64,000 bases of DNA from Syntrophus buswellii. Lineage in GTDB: Bacteria; Desulfobacterota; Syntrophia; Syntrophales; Syntrophaceae. Location of the stretch: NCBI RefSeq assembly GCF_046097065.1, contig NZ_CP175563.1, positions 2,046,001 to 2,110,000 of the forward strand. The letters are read 5' to 3'. The first letter of the stretch is position 1. Every line of letters starts with the position of its first letter. Below are positions 56,075 through 64,000 of this stretch, in pieces. The notes beneath the pieces are model-generated. The model saw only the letters and a list, made by a program, of their open reading frames with translations. It had not been told where the DNA came from and did not search any database. The position numbers were made by a program, and so were the translations under genes.

Positions 56075-57148
56075 ATGACTTCACCCAACCCTTCCCGAAG
56101 GCGGATCCTCCATGTCGACATGGACGCCTTCTTTGCCGCCGTTGAAGAAAAAAGGAACCCGAGCCTGAAGGGGAAACCCGTGGTCATCGGCGGCAGTGGA
56201 GACCCCAGTCAAAGGGGCGTGGTCTCGACGGCCAATTACGAAGCGCGCAAATACGGCATCTATTCTTCCCTGCCCCTGAGGACCGCCTATAAACTCTGCC
56301 CCCGGGCCATCTTTCTTCCCGTGGATTACGAGGCCTATGCCTCTGTTTCCCGCCGGATCAAGGCCGTGCTTCTGAACGTGACCCCCGTCATGGAGGATGT
56401 CGGCATCGATGAAGCCTACCTGGACATAACCGATCAGGCGGATTCCGATGAAGAAATCGCTCGGAAGATCAAGGCCGGCATCTTTGAACAGACGGGGCTG
56501 ACCTGCTCCATCGGCATCGCTCCCAATAAGCTTCTGGCAAAGATCGCCTCGGACATGGAGAAGCCCGATGGGCTGACGATCTTCAGGGAGGAGGATATCG
56601 AGCGGAGACTCTGGCCCATGGCGATCAGAAAACTTTACGGGATCGGGCCGAAGACGGAGGAGCATTTGAAGGCCATGGAGGTGGACACAGTCGGGAAGCT
56701 GGCGGCATTGCCCCGCGAAGCCCTTGTCCAGCGCTTCGGCTCCTCGTACGGCAACTACCTCTACGAGGCGGCGCGGGGGATCGACGAGAGCCCCCTGGTG
56801 ACCCGCTGGGAGCCCAAATCCTTCAGCAGGGAGACGACGTTCCAGGTGGACGAGAAGGATTGGCAGTCCATAGCCAGGACGGTTGCCGAATTGACGAGGG
56901 AGGTCGTTTCCGATCTGGTCGGGAAGGGCTACGCCGCCAGGAACGTTTCCCTGAAGATCCGCTACAGCGATTTCCGCACCATCACCCGGGCATGCTCCAC
57001 AGCGACGGCCGTTATGGAGGAGGAGGAAATCCGGCGCCTGGCTTTTTCCTGCCTGAAACGGGTCGATCTCAAAGGCCGGAAAATCCGGCTGGTCGGCGTC
57101 CGGGTCGGCTCCCTGGAAAAGATTGCAAAGATTTCCTCCCCGGTATAA
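56075..57148 (+). CDS. dinB: DNA polymerase IV (Y family)
   Basis: 357 residues from the ATG at 56075. Catalytic HVDMDAFFAAVE and VGIDEAYLDIT, steric gate in DAFFA, thumb GIGPKTEEHLKAMEV, and the little finger (SFSRETTFQVDEKDW). The C-terminus ends ISSPV and shows no beta-clamp motif of the QLxLF kind, slightly shorter than E. coli DinB. An error-prone polymerase of the damage response. A longer frame starting at 55943 lacks similarity. Confidence 0.93.
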   Translation: MTSPNPSRRRILHVDMDAFFAAVEEKRNPSLKGKPVVIGGSGDPSQRGVVSTANYEARKYGIYSSLPLRTAYKLCPRAIFLPVDYEAYASVSRRIKAVLLNVTPVMEDVGIDEAYLDITDQADSDEEIARKIKAGIFEQTGLTCSIGIAPNKLLAKIASDMEKPDGLTIFREEDIERRLWPMAIRKLYGIGPKTEEHLKAMEVDTVGKLAALPREALVQRFGSSYGNYLYEAARGIDESPLVTRWEPKSFSRETTFQVDEKDWQSIARTVAELTREVVSDLVGKGYAARNVSLKIRYSDFRTITRACSTATAVMEEEEIRRLAFSCLKRVDLKGRKIRLVGVRVGSLEKIAKISSPV

Positions 57149-57186
57149 GGAGGACGTCACATTGTGGGCACACAAGGAGAGAACGA

Positions 57187-57291
57187 ATGAAGAGATTGGC
57201 GGTCACCGGAAGCCCCGGGGAAAAGCGGCCCCTGTCGGCGCTCCGGCAGGAAAGCCGCGGATGGAGCGGCATCAGAGGCGGTAGGAGCTGA
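57187..57291 (+). CDS. 34-residue candidate ORF before mltA
   Basis: ATG with AAGGAGAG a few bases upstream, product beginning MKRLAVTGSPGEKRPL, ending six bases before mltA. No family. It may be a leader peptide or noise between dinB and mltA. Confidence 0.25.
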   Translation: MKRLAVTGSPGEKRPLSALRQESRGWSGIRGGRS

Positions 57292-57297
57292 TCCGAT

Positions 57298-58488
57298 ATG
57301 ATCGCATATGCCAGATGCTTTCTTCTCCTCATGTTTGCGCTCGCACTGGCACTGACCGGCTGCGCTAAAAAAGGGGTGTATGCGCCCGGACCGCAGCCGC
57401 CTGACCGTCCACCGCTGCAGGTCCCGGAGGAGATCCCGGAATGCAGCGACGACCTTGATGCCGCATCGCTTCTGCTGGCCATCGACCGCAGCCTCAAATA
57501 CTATGACGGCATCGGGCGGAATCAGACCTTCCGGATTGGGGAAAGGCAGGTCAGCGCGAGCCGGATGAAAGAATCCCTCGTCGCGTTCCGCCGCATTTTT
57601 TCGGCGGACATGAGCATCGAAGAAAAGAGAAGACAGATTGCCGAAAAATTTGTCCTTCTGCGGGCATCGGGTGAACGAGGCGACGGCGCCGTCCTGTTCA
57701 CAGGCTATTACCAGCCCCTGCTGGCAGGGTCCCTGAAAAGAACGGGAAAATACAGGTACCCCCTTTACAAGACCCCACCGGACCTCATCGTGGAAAAGGG
57801 CCCGGGAAACAACATGACGATCGGACGGAAGAAAAACGGCCGGATCATTCCCTATTACACGCGCCGTGAAATCGACATCGAAGGCGTTTTAAAGGGGAAA
57901 GGTCTGGAGCTGATCTGGGTGTCCGATCCTGCCGAACTGAATTCCCTGCACACCCAGGGCTCGGGAAAAATCCAACTGGAAGACGGCACCCTGCTGACGG
58001 TCGGTTATGCCCAGAACAACGGCCGGCCTTATCGCTCCGTAACGCAGAATCTGCTGGATCGGAATAAAATCGAGAAAGGAAATGCCTCGTACCGAAATTT
58101 CAAGGCCTGGCTGAAGGGAAAAAGCGATGGGGAACGCGATGAGATCCTCAGCTACAACGAACGGTATATCTTCTTTCGATTTCTGGACCGGGACCCCATA
58201 GGCGCCCTGGGTGAGCCGGTCACGCCGGGCAGGTCGATCGCCACCGATCCGGATTATTTCCCCAAAGGCGCCCTGGCGTTTATCCGCCTGCGCAAGCCGA
58301 TTCTGGATGCCGATGGGCGTGCAACCCTGCGCGTCCCCTTTTCCCGCTTTGTCCTGCTCCAGGATAAAGGCTCAGCCATCAAGGGTCCCGGACGGGTCGA
58401 TCTGTTCTGCGGATTCGGCCCCGAGGCGCAGGCCACCGCGGGGACCCTCAAAGAGAACGGAGAGCTCTACGTTCTCATCCCCAGATAA
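57298..58488 (+). CDS. mltA: Membrane-bound lytic murein transglycosylase A
   Basis: 396 residues. Lipobox ALALTGCAKK, MltA domain (LFTGYYQPLLAGSLKRTGKY; SGKIQLEDGTLLTVGYA; NASYRNFKAWL) and the 3D domain with the catalytic Asp in GPGRVDLFCGFG. It cuts glycan strands of peptidoglycan and leaves 1,6-anhydro ends, anchored in the outer membrane. Full length. Confidence 0.94.
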   Translation: MIAYARCFLLLMFALALALTGCAKKGVYAPGPQPPDRPPLQVPEEIPECSDDLDAASLLLAIDRSLKYYDGIGRNQTFRIGERQVSASRMKESLVAFRRIFSADMSIEEKRRQIAEKFVLLRASGERGDGAVLFTGYYQPLLAGSLKRTGKYRYPLYKTPPDLIVEKGPGNNMTIGRKKNGRIIPYYTRREIDIEGVLKGKGLELIWVSDPAELNSLHTQGSGKIQLEDGTLLTVGYAQNNGRPYRSVTQNLLDRNKIEKGNASYRNFKAWLKGKSDGERDEILSYNERYIFFRFLDRDPIGALGEPVTPGRSIATDPDYFPKGALAFIRLRKPILDADGRATLRVPFSRFVLLQDKGSAIKGPGRVDLFCGFGPEAQATAGTLKENGELYVLIPR

Positions 58489-58541
58489 GGGTTCATGACC
58501 GCCCCCGGCCCCTTCTGCCCTGCGCCGCCGCCTTCTCCCGT

Positions 58542-58886
58542 TCACGTCCCCGGTTCAGGAGCGATGCCTGAAGGGTCGGAATCCGCCGTCCAGAAGGATT
58601 CCGGCATTTCAACATTGACGATGACCGATGCAATCCCCTGCTTATTTCTCTTGATTCTCAACCCTTTGACCCGCAGTCCGGTTTTGCGTTCAAAATCCTT
58701 GATTTCCTGGCAGAGCCCCACGCTCAAGCGCCTCTGCTCATCCGCCAGTTCCTCTTTTTTCCATTGCCTCTGAATGATGCCCGCGATCCGTTCGCGCCGA
58801 TAGGCCTGAACCTCACGCGGCACCGGGTGGGCCTTCAGAAACTCAAGCAGCCTTTCCAGCCGTTGTGTCCCGTTCTCTCTTGTCAT
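58542..58886 (-). CDS. Hypothetical protein, helical then beta
   Basis: 114 residues. The first 70 are predicted helical and strongly charged (LLEFLKAHPVPREVQAYRRE; KKEELADEQRRLSVGLCQEI), the rest includes VKGLRIKRNKQGIASVIVNV. I do not recognise it. It precedes no strong terminator and lies 24 bases downstream of the isochorismatase-like gene, so probably shares its transcript. Confidence 0.6.
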   Translation of the reverse strand: MTRENGTQRLERLLEFLKAHPVPREVQAYRRERIAGIIQRQWKKEELADEQRRLSVGLCQEIKDFERKTGLRVKGLRIKRNKQGIASVIVNVEMPESFWTADSDPSGIAPEPGT

Positions 58887-58910
58887 CTTCCCGATCCAAG
58901 ATGCCTGCCA

Positions 58911-59510
58911 TCAAAAATCGCCCTCCAGATAACGGCACAGGCTCTCCGTATCCAGAACATGGGCAAAGGCGAACGCCATATTCTTCAATGTAGCGAGATG
59001 CAGCTCCTCATCCGCCGCGGCGGTGGCGTCAGAAACGAAGAATACCCGGTAATCCCTCATGAAGGCGTCGCGGGCCGTGGTCTCGCAGCAGCAGTTCGTC
59101 ATGACGCCGGTGATGATGAGTTCTTCGATGCCTTCGGCCCGCAGCATCTCATCAAGTCCGGTCCCAAAAAAAGCGCTGTAACGGTTTTTATCAATCACCG
59201 AATCGGTTTGGGACGGCGTCAGGACATCCATAATCTCCCAGTCCCTCGTTCCATGGAGGATGCAATCTCCCCACCATTGCAGCAGAAGCCCCCCGTCTTT
59301 TTCGATATCCCGGTGGCCGTGCCGGGTGAAGAGGATCCTGACGTTCCGTAAGCGGCAGGCGTTCACGATTGACAAGACCCTGTCGACAATCGGCGAGGCC
59401 ACGGGGAGGAAATAATTTTGCATGTCAACGACCAGCAGGGCGCATTTCCCCTGGCGGGGCCAGGCCTTGCGGACATTGTACTTTCGAATGTCGTCGAGAT
59501 GATTTTTCAT
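58911..59510 (-). CDS. Isochorismatase-like cysteine hydrolase
   Basis: 199 residues. Catalytic triad readable: Asp in LLVVDMQNYF, Lys in SVIDKNRYSAFFGTGL, Cys in TGVMTNCCCETTARDAF. The family covers nicotinamidases, N-carbamoylsarcosine hydrolases and isochorismatases; exact substrate not readable. ATG 59510 has GGAGAG upstream and gives the normal length. Confidence 0.87.
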   Translation of the reverse strand: MKNHLDDIRKYNVRKAWPRQGKCALLVVDMQNYFLPVASPIVDRVLSIVNACRLRNVRILFTRHGHRDIEKDGGLLLQWWGDCILHGTRDWEIMDVLTPSQTDSVIDKNRYSAFFGTGLDEMLRAEGIEELIITGVMTNCCCETTARDAFMRDYRVFFVSDATAAADEELHLATLKNMAFAFAHVLDTESLCRYLEGDF

Positions 59511-59674
59511 GGGTGATCTCTCCATCCAGGCAGCCCCGGCACAACCTCTCAAAGCCAGCCGCCCGGCCGATGAAGGTGCCATGCTTATAAGCCATGAGCG
59601 GGAAAAAGTAAAGGGATAGGGAGAAGCGGGGCCGATTTTCCGGACCGGCTCAGGGGACAGCCATCGACTAACGA

Positions 59675-59701
59675 TTGCAAAGTTTTCCTGATCGTTATAG
59701 A
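59675..59701 (+). promoter_or_regulatory. Candidate promoter of the decarboxylase gene
   Basis: TTGCAA (59675-59680) and TATAGA (59696-59701) 15 bases apart, 40 bases upstream of an unusually good ribosome site (AGGAGGAG). Spacing is short, so weak. Confidence 0.3.
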
Positions 59702-59740
59702 AAATGATCTGGAAGAGAAGAAGCAGCAGCAGGAGGAGTT

Positions 59741-60496
59741 ATGAAGATTGACGAAGTCAAGAGCCGTTTTGCCATGCCCATCACCAGCCCGTCTTTTGCG
59801 CTCGGACCGTATCGGTTCCGCAGCCGCGAGTATCTGATCGTCGATTATGAAACGGACATGGACGCCTTGAGGCGCGTTGTCCCGGAACCTCTTGAAGTCT
59901 ACAAGCCCGTCGTCAGGTATGAGTTCATCAAGATGCCGGACTCGGACGGATTCGGATCCTATGACGAGTCCGGCCAGGTCATCCCGGTAACGTTTCATGG
60001 AAAGCCGGGAAATTATGTTCATTCCATGTACCTTGACGACCTGTCGCCCATCGTCGGAGGCCGGGAGATATGGGGATTTCCCAAGAAATATGGGCAGCCG
60101 GAAATGCGCGTGGATGCCGTCAGCAAGGACTGCTGCATCGGAATGCTGAAATACGGAGAGCTGGAAGTGGCCCGCGCCACGATGGCTTACAAGTGGCAGC
60201 GGCTCGACACGGAGCCGCTGTGCAGGGCGATGCTTGAAACCCCGAACTTCCTGATGAAAGTGATTCCCGATGTGGACGGCACCCCAAAGATCTGCCAGCT
60301 CGTGCAATATCCCCTTCTGGACGTCACGGTCAAGGAAGCGTGGACAGGACCGGCATCTTTGCAGCTGTTCTCGCACTGCATGGCGCCGGTCGCCGATCTG
60401 CCGGTCAAGGGCATCGTCGGTGCCGTGCATTACATCAGCGATTTGACCCTCGGGCTTGGCGAGGTTGTCTTTGACTATCTGAAGGAACAGGGCTGA
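59741..60496 (+). CDS. Acetoacetate decarboxylase-like protein
   Basis: 251 residues. The core YVHSMYLDDLSPIVGGREIW and GFPKKYGQPEMRVD carries the Lys pair, one of which forms the Schiff base in clostridial Adc; the Glu/Arg surroundings (GREIWGF) are present. It would turn acetoacetate into acetone and CO2, or act on a related keto acid. In an acyl-CoA-oxidising anaerobe this could remove surplus acetoacetate, an inference. Single gene. Confidence 0.88.
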   Translation: MKIDEVKSRFAMPITSPSFALGPYRFRSREYLIVDYETDMDALRRVVPEPLEVYKPVVRYEFIKMPDSDGFGSYDESGQVIPVTFHGKPGNYVHSMYLDDLSPIVGGREIWGFPKKYGQPEMRVDAVSKDCCIGMLKYGELEVARATMAYKWQRLDTEPLCRAMLETPNFLMKVIPDVDGTPKICQLVQYPLLDVTVKEAWTGPASLQLFSHCMAPVADLPVKGIVGAVHYISDLTLGLGEVVFDYLKEQG

Positions 60497-60781
60497 CCCG
60501 GGAGCTCACAAACGGCGGCGGATCAATCCTTTTCCTGACAAAATCAGTCTTTTCCCTTAGAGATTATAAGGATATTTTTTTGTCATGATAAGGATTTGAG
60601 AGGCAAAAAATCCTCATAGGCCCTATGGCGCCGGATTTAATTCTATTGTATTTATGCTAAATGAGGAAGGCACGACAAAGCGACAGGATCAACACTTCAG
60701 CATCAACCGGCTGCCCGGGGATTTTGTTTGACTCCGGCAGCAACGCTGTCCGCGCAGCAGAGATGGAGATGGTATAAGCAT

Positions 60782-61483
60782 ATGGAAAGGCCGGGTTCAG
60801 GGGCAGCCGTTTGGCTTTTATGTCCGATCTTCATTATTTTGAGTTCGATGCCTTCATGGGCGGAGCAACCCGGTATGCCACAGCGGACAGGACAGGTACA
60901 TCCCGCCGGGCAGACGGTCCTGTCCTCGATGGCCGGCTCGGCGGCAGATCTCTATATGTTCCGTGACGGGGACGCTCCGGCCGGTTATGCCCCCGTGAGC
61001 GACTCGAAACGCCGTCTGTCCTCCATGAAGGGCTTTTATCCCGGAAAGAATTCCTTCGCGGTGCCGAAGGGGGCCGGCTCGGCGGTCCGTTCCTCCGATT
61101 ACGGGAAGGCCATCAAATCGGCCTGCAGGCGCTACACGGTTGATCCGGCCCTTGTCCGGGCGGTCATCATGGCGGAGTCCAATTTCAATCCCGCGGCCGT
61201 ATCGCCCAAGGGCGCCATGGGATTGATGCAGCTCATGCCGGACACAGCCCGCGAAATGGGCGTGTCCAATCCTTTTGACCCTGTTGAGAACATTCACGGC
61301 GGCGTCGGCTATCTGAGCCGCTTATTGAAAAGCCTGAACGGCGACCTGTTCCTCGCCCTGGCGGCCTATAACGCAGGGCCGGAACGGGTGAAAAGCTACA
61401 AAGGCATCCCCCCCTTTCAGGAGACATGGCTTTATATCAAGCGGGTTCTGGATTACTACCAGTTTTACAAGGGAATGAACTAG
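60782..61483 (+). CDS. SLT-type lytic transglycosylase
   Basis: 233 residues. Signal peptide (AVWLLCPIFIILSSMPSWAE), a linker, and a C-terminal SLT domain with the catalytic Glu in VIMAESNFNPAAVSPKGAMG, LMQLMPDTAREMGV and ALAAYNAGPERVKSY. Domain order is that of small MltC/Slt-like enzymes that cut peptidoglycan. The 285 bases before it show no clear promoter or RNA. Confidence 0.9.
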   Translation: MERPGSGAAVWLLCPIFIILSSMPSWAEQPGMPQRTGQVHPAGQTVLSSMAGSAADLYMFRDGDAPAGYAPVSDSKRRLSSMKGFYPGKNSFAVPKGAGSAVRSSDYGKAIKSACRRYTVDPALVRAVIMAESNFNPAAVSPKGAMGLMQLMPDTAREMGVSNPFDPVENIHGGVGYLSRLLKSLNGDLFLALAAYNAGPERVKSYKGIPPFQETWLYIKRVLDYYQFYKGMN

Positions 61484-61587
61484 CGATGCCTTCCCTTTGG
61501 CCGCTTCCATCTGCCGCACAGGCGTCCGGCAGATCCGCTGGAACCCCGCCCAATCCGCTTTCGGCACTGGATCAGGAGAAATAACGA

Positions 61588-62916
61588 GTGGAACGATTCT
61601 TTAAAATCGTTGTTCTTGCACTGATTTTGTTCTGTCCCGCATCTGTCCTGTTCGCCCAGGGGCCGGAAGCGGCGTGGAACATCCTCGATCAGGAAGCGCT
61701 TGAGCTTTACCGGGCCGGCAACTATGGACGCGCTGCTGAAGCGTCTGAAAAGGCGCTCCAGGCCGCCAAGAAAAAATTCGGTCCGGGGCATCTTTCCGTC
61801 AGCGGAATCATGAACAACCTGGCCGAGATCTATTATGCCCAGGGGCAGTTCGGGCAGGCCGAGGCGCTCTACAAGCGTTCGCTGGCAATCCGGCAGAAAA
61901 CCCTGGGTCCGGAGCATCCCTTTGTGGCCGGCACCTTGAACAACCTGGCTCTGCTCCATCGCACCCAGGGCCGGTACGACGAGGCGGAGTCAGGCTTCAA
62001 GCGGGCCCTGGCCATCTGCCGGAGCGTCCTGGAGCCGAACAACGCCCTTTCGGCCGGAATTATGAGCAATCTCGGCGAACTTTATGCGGTCCAGGGGCAG
62101 CACGGCCAGGCCGAAACCCTCTACCGGCAGTCCCTGGCCATCAGGAAGAAGGCATTGGGCTCGGAACATTCTCTTGTGGCGGCCAGCCTGAACAATTTGG
62201 CGGAACTGCACCGCAGCAGGGGCCGGTACAACGAGGCCGAATCCCTCTTCAAACAATCCCTGGCCATGCGGGAGAAGACCCTCGGCCTCAATCACCCCGA
62301 TACGGCCGCCAGCCTCAGCAGCCTGGCCCGGCTTTATTCCGCCCAGGGCGAGCATGTGCAGGCCGAAACCCTCTACCGCCATGCCCTGACAACCTACCGG
62401 AAAGCCCTGGGGCCCGATCATCCCGATACGGCGGCCTGCCTGAACAACCTCGCCGAACTCTATCTCGGCCAGGGCCAGTACGACCAGGCGGAATCCCTCT
62501 TCAAGCATTCCCTGGCCATCTACCGAAGCGCCCTGGGACCCGATCACCCCGATACGGCGGCCTGCCTGAACAACCTCGCCGAGCTGCACCGCAGCCAAGG
62601 CAGGTACGACGAGGCCGAGGCGCGCTACAAGCGATCCCTGGCCATGCGGGAAAAGTCCCTGGGGCCCGATCATCCCGACGTGGCAGCCAGCCTGAACAAC
62701 CTTGCCGAGCTTTACCGCAGCCAAGGCCGGAATGAAAAGGCCGAACCACTTTTCAAAAAATCCCTGTCAATCTACAAAAAGGCCCTGGGGCCGAATCATC
62801 CCTTTGTGGCCATGAGCCTCGAAAATCTGGCACTTCTTTACAAAGCGGAGGATCGTGTTCAGGAGGCCGACGGCTTGACGAAGCAGGCAAAGCGGATCCG
62901 ATCAAGCAAACAATAA
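61588..62916 (+). CDS. Exported TPR protein of the kinesin-light-chain type
   Basis: 442 residues from a GTG start with AGGAGAAA upstream. Signal peptide (VVLALILFCPASVLFAQG) and then about nine 42-residue repeats (LNNLAELYRSQG, Y/EAE, LYKRSLAI, ALGPDHPDTAA), the kinesin-light-chain TPR variant. Such repeats bind proteins. The consensus LNNLAEL..GPDHPDTAA and near-identical DNA of some units point to recent internal duplication. Located in the periplasm or outside. Ends 660 bases before the recombinase remnant. Confidence 0.88.
   Translation: MERFFKIVVLALILFCPASVLFAQGPEAAWNILDQEALELYRAGNYGRAAEASEKALQAAKKKFGPGHLSVSGIMNNLAEIYYAQGQFGQAEALYKRSLAIRQKTLGPEHPFVAGTLNNLALLHRTQGRYDEAESGFKRALAICRSVLEPNNALSAGIMSNLGELYAVQGQHGQAETLYRQSLAIRKKALGSEHSLVAASLNNLAELHRSRGRYNEAESLFKQSLAMREKTLGLNHPDTAASLSSLARLYSAQGEHVQAETLYRHALTTYRKALGPDHPDTAACLNNLAELYLGQGQYDQAESLFKHSLAIYRSALGPDHPDTAACLNNLAELHRSQGRYDEAEARYKRSLAMREKSLGPDHPDVAASLNNLAELYRSQGRNEKAEPLFKKSLSIYKKALGPNHPFVAMSLENLALLYKAEDRVQEADGLTKQAKRIRSSKQ
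61806..62850 (+). repeat. Tandem 126-base coding repeats in the TPR gene
   Basis: About eight in-frame 126-base units encode the 42-residue TPR motif. Units around 62410-62535 and 62536-62661 share almost identical stretches (for example CCCGATACGGCGGCCTGCCT at both), more alike at DNA level than the others, so the array likely gains or loses units by recombination. Confidence 0.75.
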
Positions 62917-63292
62917 CAAAAAAGATGTGGGCGGAAAAATTCGCTATCCCGTTTTCCACATGACCACGCCATTCATCCCCGAAGATTTTTTCTCCCTTTG
63001 GTAACCACTCCAATTCTCCGCCTAATCGGGCTACCACGCATTTTTATCATCCTATAAAGCCATGACCTCCGGCAAAGCCGAATGTCATAGCTGAGTCAAA
63101 ATGAAGGCTGGGTTCGAGAATCCATCTACAAAGGGTGAAGGGCGACACATTATTTTAGCACAATATTACGGATTGCAAGCTTGTAACCTTTCGGATGAGC
63201 AGCGCGCCTCACCGCGTCTGACTCTATTCGGTTGATGTGCCGGTTGTGCATTCGGCACCATTGCTTATTGATAGCGCGCGGAGCATCCGGGG

Positions 63293-63322
63293 CAATGTGA
63301 CCGCCGGCAGGCGGTCACATTG
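63293..63322. repeat. Perfect 13-bp inverted repeat
   Basis: Arms CAATGTGACCGCC (63293-63305) and GGCGGTCACATTG (63310-63322) around a GGCA loop. No T tract, so not a normal terminator; possible element end or protein-binding site. Confidence 0.7.
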
Positions 63323-63338
63323 TTTGCGATCAGCCGCG

Positions 63339-63408
63339 CTCTTGGCTGGCGCGGCCTCTGCGACAAAGGTCTTGGCACGCGCTCGCAGAGGGCGTGATCC
63401 GCCAAGAG
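63339..63408. repeat. Compound hairpin of nested inverted repeats
   Basis: Outer arms CTCTTGGC (63339-63346) and GCCAAGAG (63401-63408) flank inner arms CCTCTGCGA (63355-63363) and TCGCAGAGG (63383-63391). The folded strand would resemble recombination sites used in single-stranded form. No integron-type core site was found. Confidence 0.55.
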
Positions 63409-63579
63409 TGACGGACTGCATCGCGTGGTTCAAGTAAACCGCATTCGCGGTAGAAAAACCACTTTATAAAATTCACCAATTCCCATCTATCACCTTCCCG
63501 CCTAAACCATCTGTCCGGTATGTCTCCTTTGAATCCCCGTTTGTCCGGGGAAAATCATTTTCAGAAAAGGAGATCTATC

Positions 63580-64000
63580 ATGATGACAGACTGGTCCGAA
63601 AGAATGATCAAAGCCCTTCAGCTCAACGGATTGAGCGAACGTACTCAGGAAAGCTATGTCCGCACCGTGCGGATGTTGACCGAGCACTGCAAAAAAACAC
63701 CGGAATCCATCACCGAAGACGAACTCCGGGAATATTTCCTTTACCGGAAAAACGTCAGCAGTTGGTCGCCAAAGACCACATGCGAATCTGCTATTGCGGA
63801 ATCCGCTTCTTTTACACGAACATCCTACGGCATGACTGGCACATCTTCAATATCCTCCGCGCCCAGGCGGAGCACCGGCTGCCTTCCATCCTCAGCGAGG
63901 AAGAAGTCCGCAGGATACTGTCCTGCGTCAATACCCCCCACAACCACGCCTACCTGACCACCGTTTATTCCTGCGGCCTACGCCTCCATGAAGGCCTCCA
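63580..64000 (+). pseudogene. Tyrosine recombinase, frameshifted and running off the right edge
   Basis: Starts at ATG 63580 with AAAAGGAG upstream: WSERMIKALQLNGLSERTQE and SYVRTVRMLTEHCKKTPESI, the SAM-like arm-binding domain of tyrosine recombinases. After SSWSPKT (to 63777) the frame shifts by one base loss, and the continuation is read in another frame from 63780 (MRICYCGIRFFYTNILRHDW, then SEEEVRRILSC and TVYSCGLRLHEGL, the start of the catalytic domain with its first Arg). Recombinases of this branch often sit beside IS91-type transposases. Interrupted and partial in this window. Confidence 0.8.

Larger units (their letters stand above)
62917..63579. other. Gene-free, hairpin-rich stretch before the recombinase remnant
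   Basis: 660 bases with no believable protein frame. The second half has several inverted repeats (see the two entries below, and ACCGC-attc-GCGGT at 63438-63451). Probably the end of a mobile element or genomic-island boundary. Confidence 0.5.

Noticed and set aside
63105..63125. tRNA-like GGGTTCGAGAATCC
   Set aside because: Only a T-arm resemblance; no acceptor or anticodon stems around it.
63339..63408. Integron attC site
   Set aside because: Nested arms look suitable, but the conserved core (GTTRRRY/RYYYAAC) is missing and no integron integrase is visible.

Overview
The window looks like a chromosomal segment of a moderately GC-rich anaerobic bacterium of the Desulfobacterota (former Deltaproteobacteria). 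The best guess is the Syntrophales (Syntrophus/Smithella type). The grounds are two adjacent but distinct membrane pyrophosphatases, a full hyp set for [NiFe]-hydrogenase maturation, a NifU/NifS pair, rubredoxin, a GAF/sigma54 activator, and the gene orders rpsF-rpsR-DUF2232-rplI-dnaB and ispE-tRNA(Gln)-prs-rplY-pth. This placement comes from reading proteins and gene order, not from a database search.

Layout. 1-600: start of a PAS-domain gene running off the left edge, a tiny coupled ORF, and what looks like the C-terminal half of a dead cas2. 600-6650: a glycine-zipper lipoprotein, an AttEFGH-like ABC exporter set (ATPase, double FtsX permease, CrtC/AttH-like protein) and a His/Pro/Trp-rich exported protein. 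6.8-11.4 kb: a TRIC-family channel and the ribosomal/replication operon rpsF-rpsR-DUF2232-rplI-dnaB, with a candidate S6:S18 autoregulatory leader. 11.4-16 kb: a heat-shock island (rpoH divergent from clpB-htpX). 16-25 kb: DUF1844, ispE, tRNA-Gln, prs, rplY, pth, hppA1, hppA2 and a small conserved unknown. 25-36.4 kb: a GAF-sigma54 activator with a GAFTDA loop, EF-G, a GerMN protein, a GAF-fused GspE/PilB ATPase, mutS, a holin-like membrane protein and rubredoxin.

36.5-43.6 kb is the most unusual part. It begins with a diverged tRNA-Asn and the scar of a [NiFe]-hydrogenase operon. The N-terminus of the small subunit is joined in frame to the C-terminus of the cytochrome b subunit, the large subunit is absent, and the maturation protease hyaD carries an internal deletion. 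All of hypA, hypC, hypD, hypB, hypF and hypE look intact downstream. The hyp proteins could therefore only serve a hydrogenase encoded elsewhere.

43.7-62.9 kb is accessory metabolism and envelope: a hotdog thioesterase, nifU-nifS, a methyltransferase, a lipid-modification cluster (DUF1365-cyclopropane synthase fusion, flavin amine oxidase, SnoaL-like lipoprotein, membrane protein, DUF2071 protein, divergent SDR epimerase), small envelope proteins, a GIY-YIG nuclease, a HAD phosphatase, dinB, mltA, an isochorismatase-like hydrolase, an acetoacetate decarboxylase-like protein, an SLT transglycosylase and a kinesin-light-chain-type TPR protein. 62.9-64 kb is a gene-free, hairpin-rich stretch leading into a frameshifted tyrosine recombinase that runs off the right edge, probably the edge of a mobile element. 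No rRNA, CRISPR array or recognisable riboswitch class was seen.
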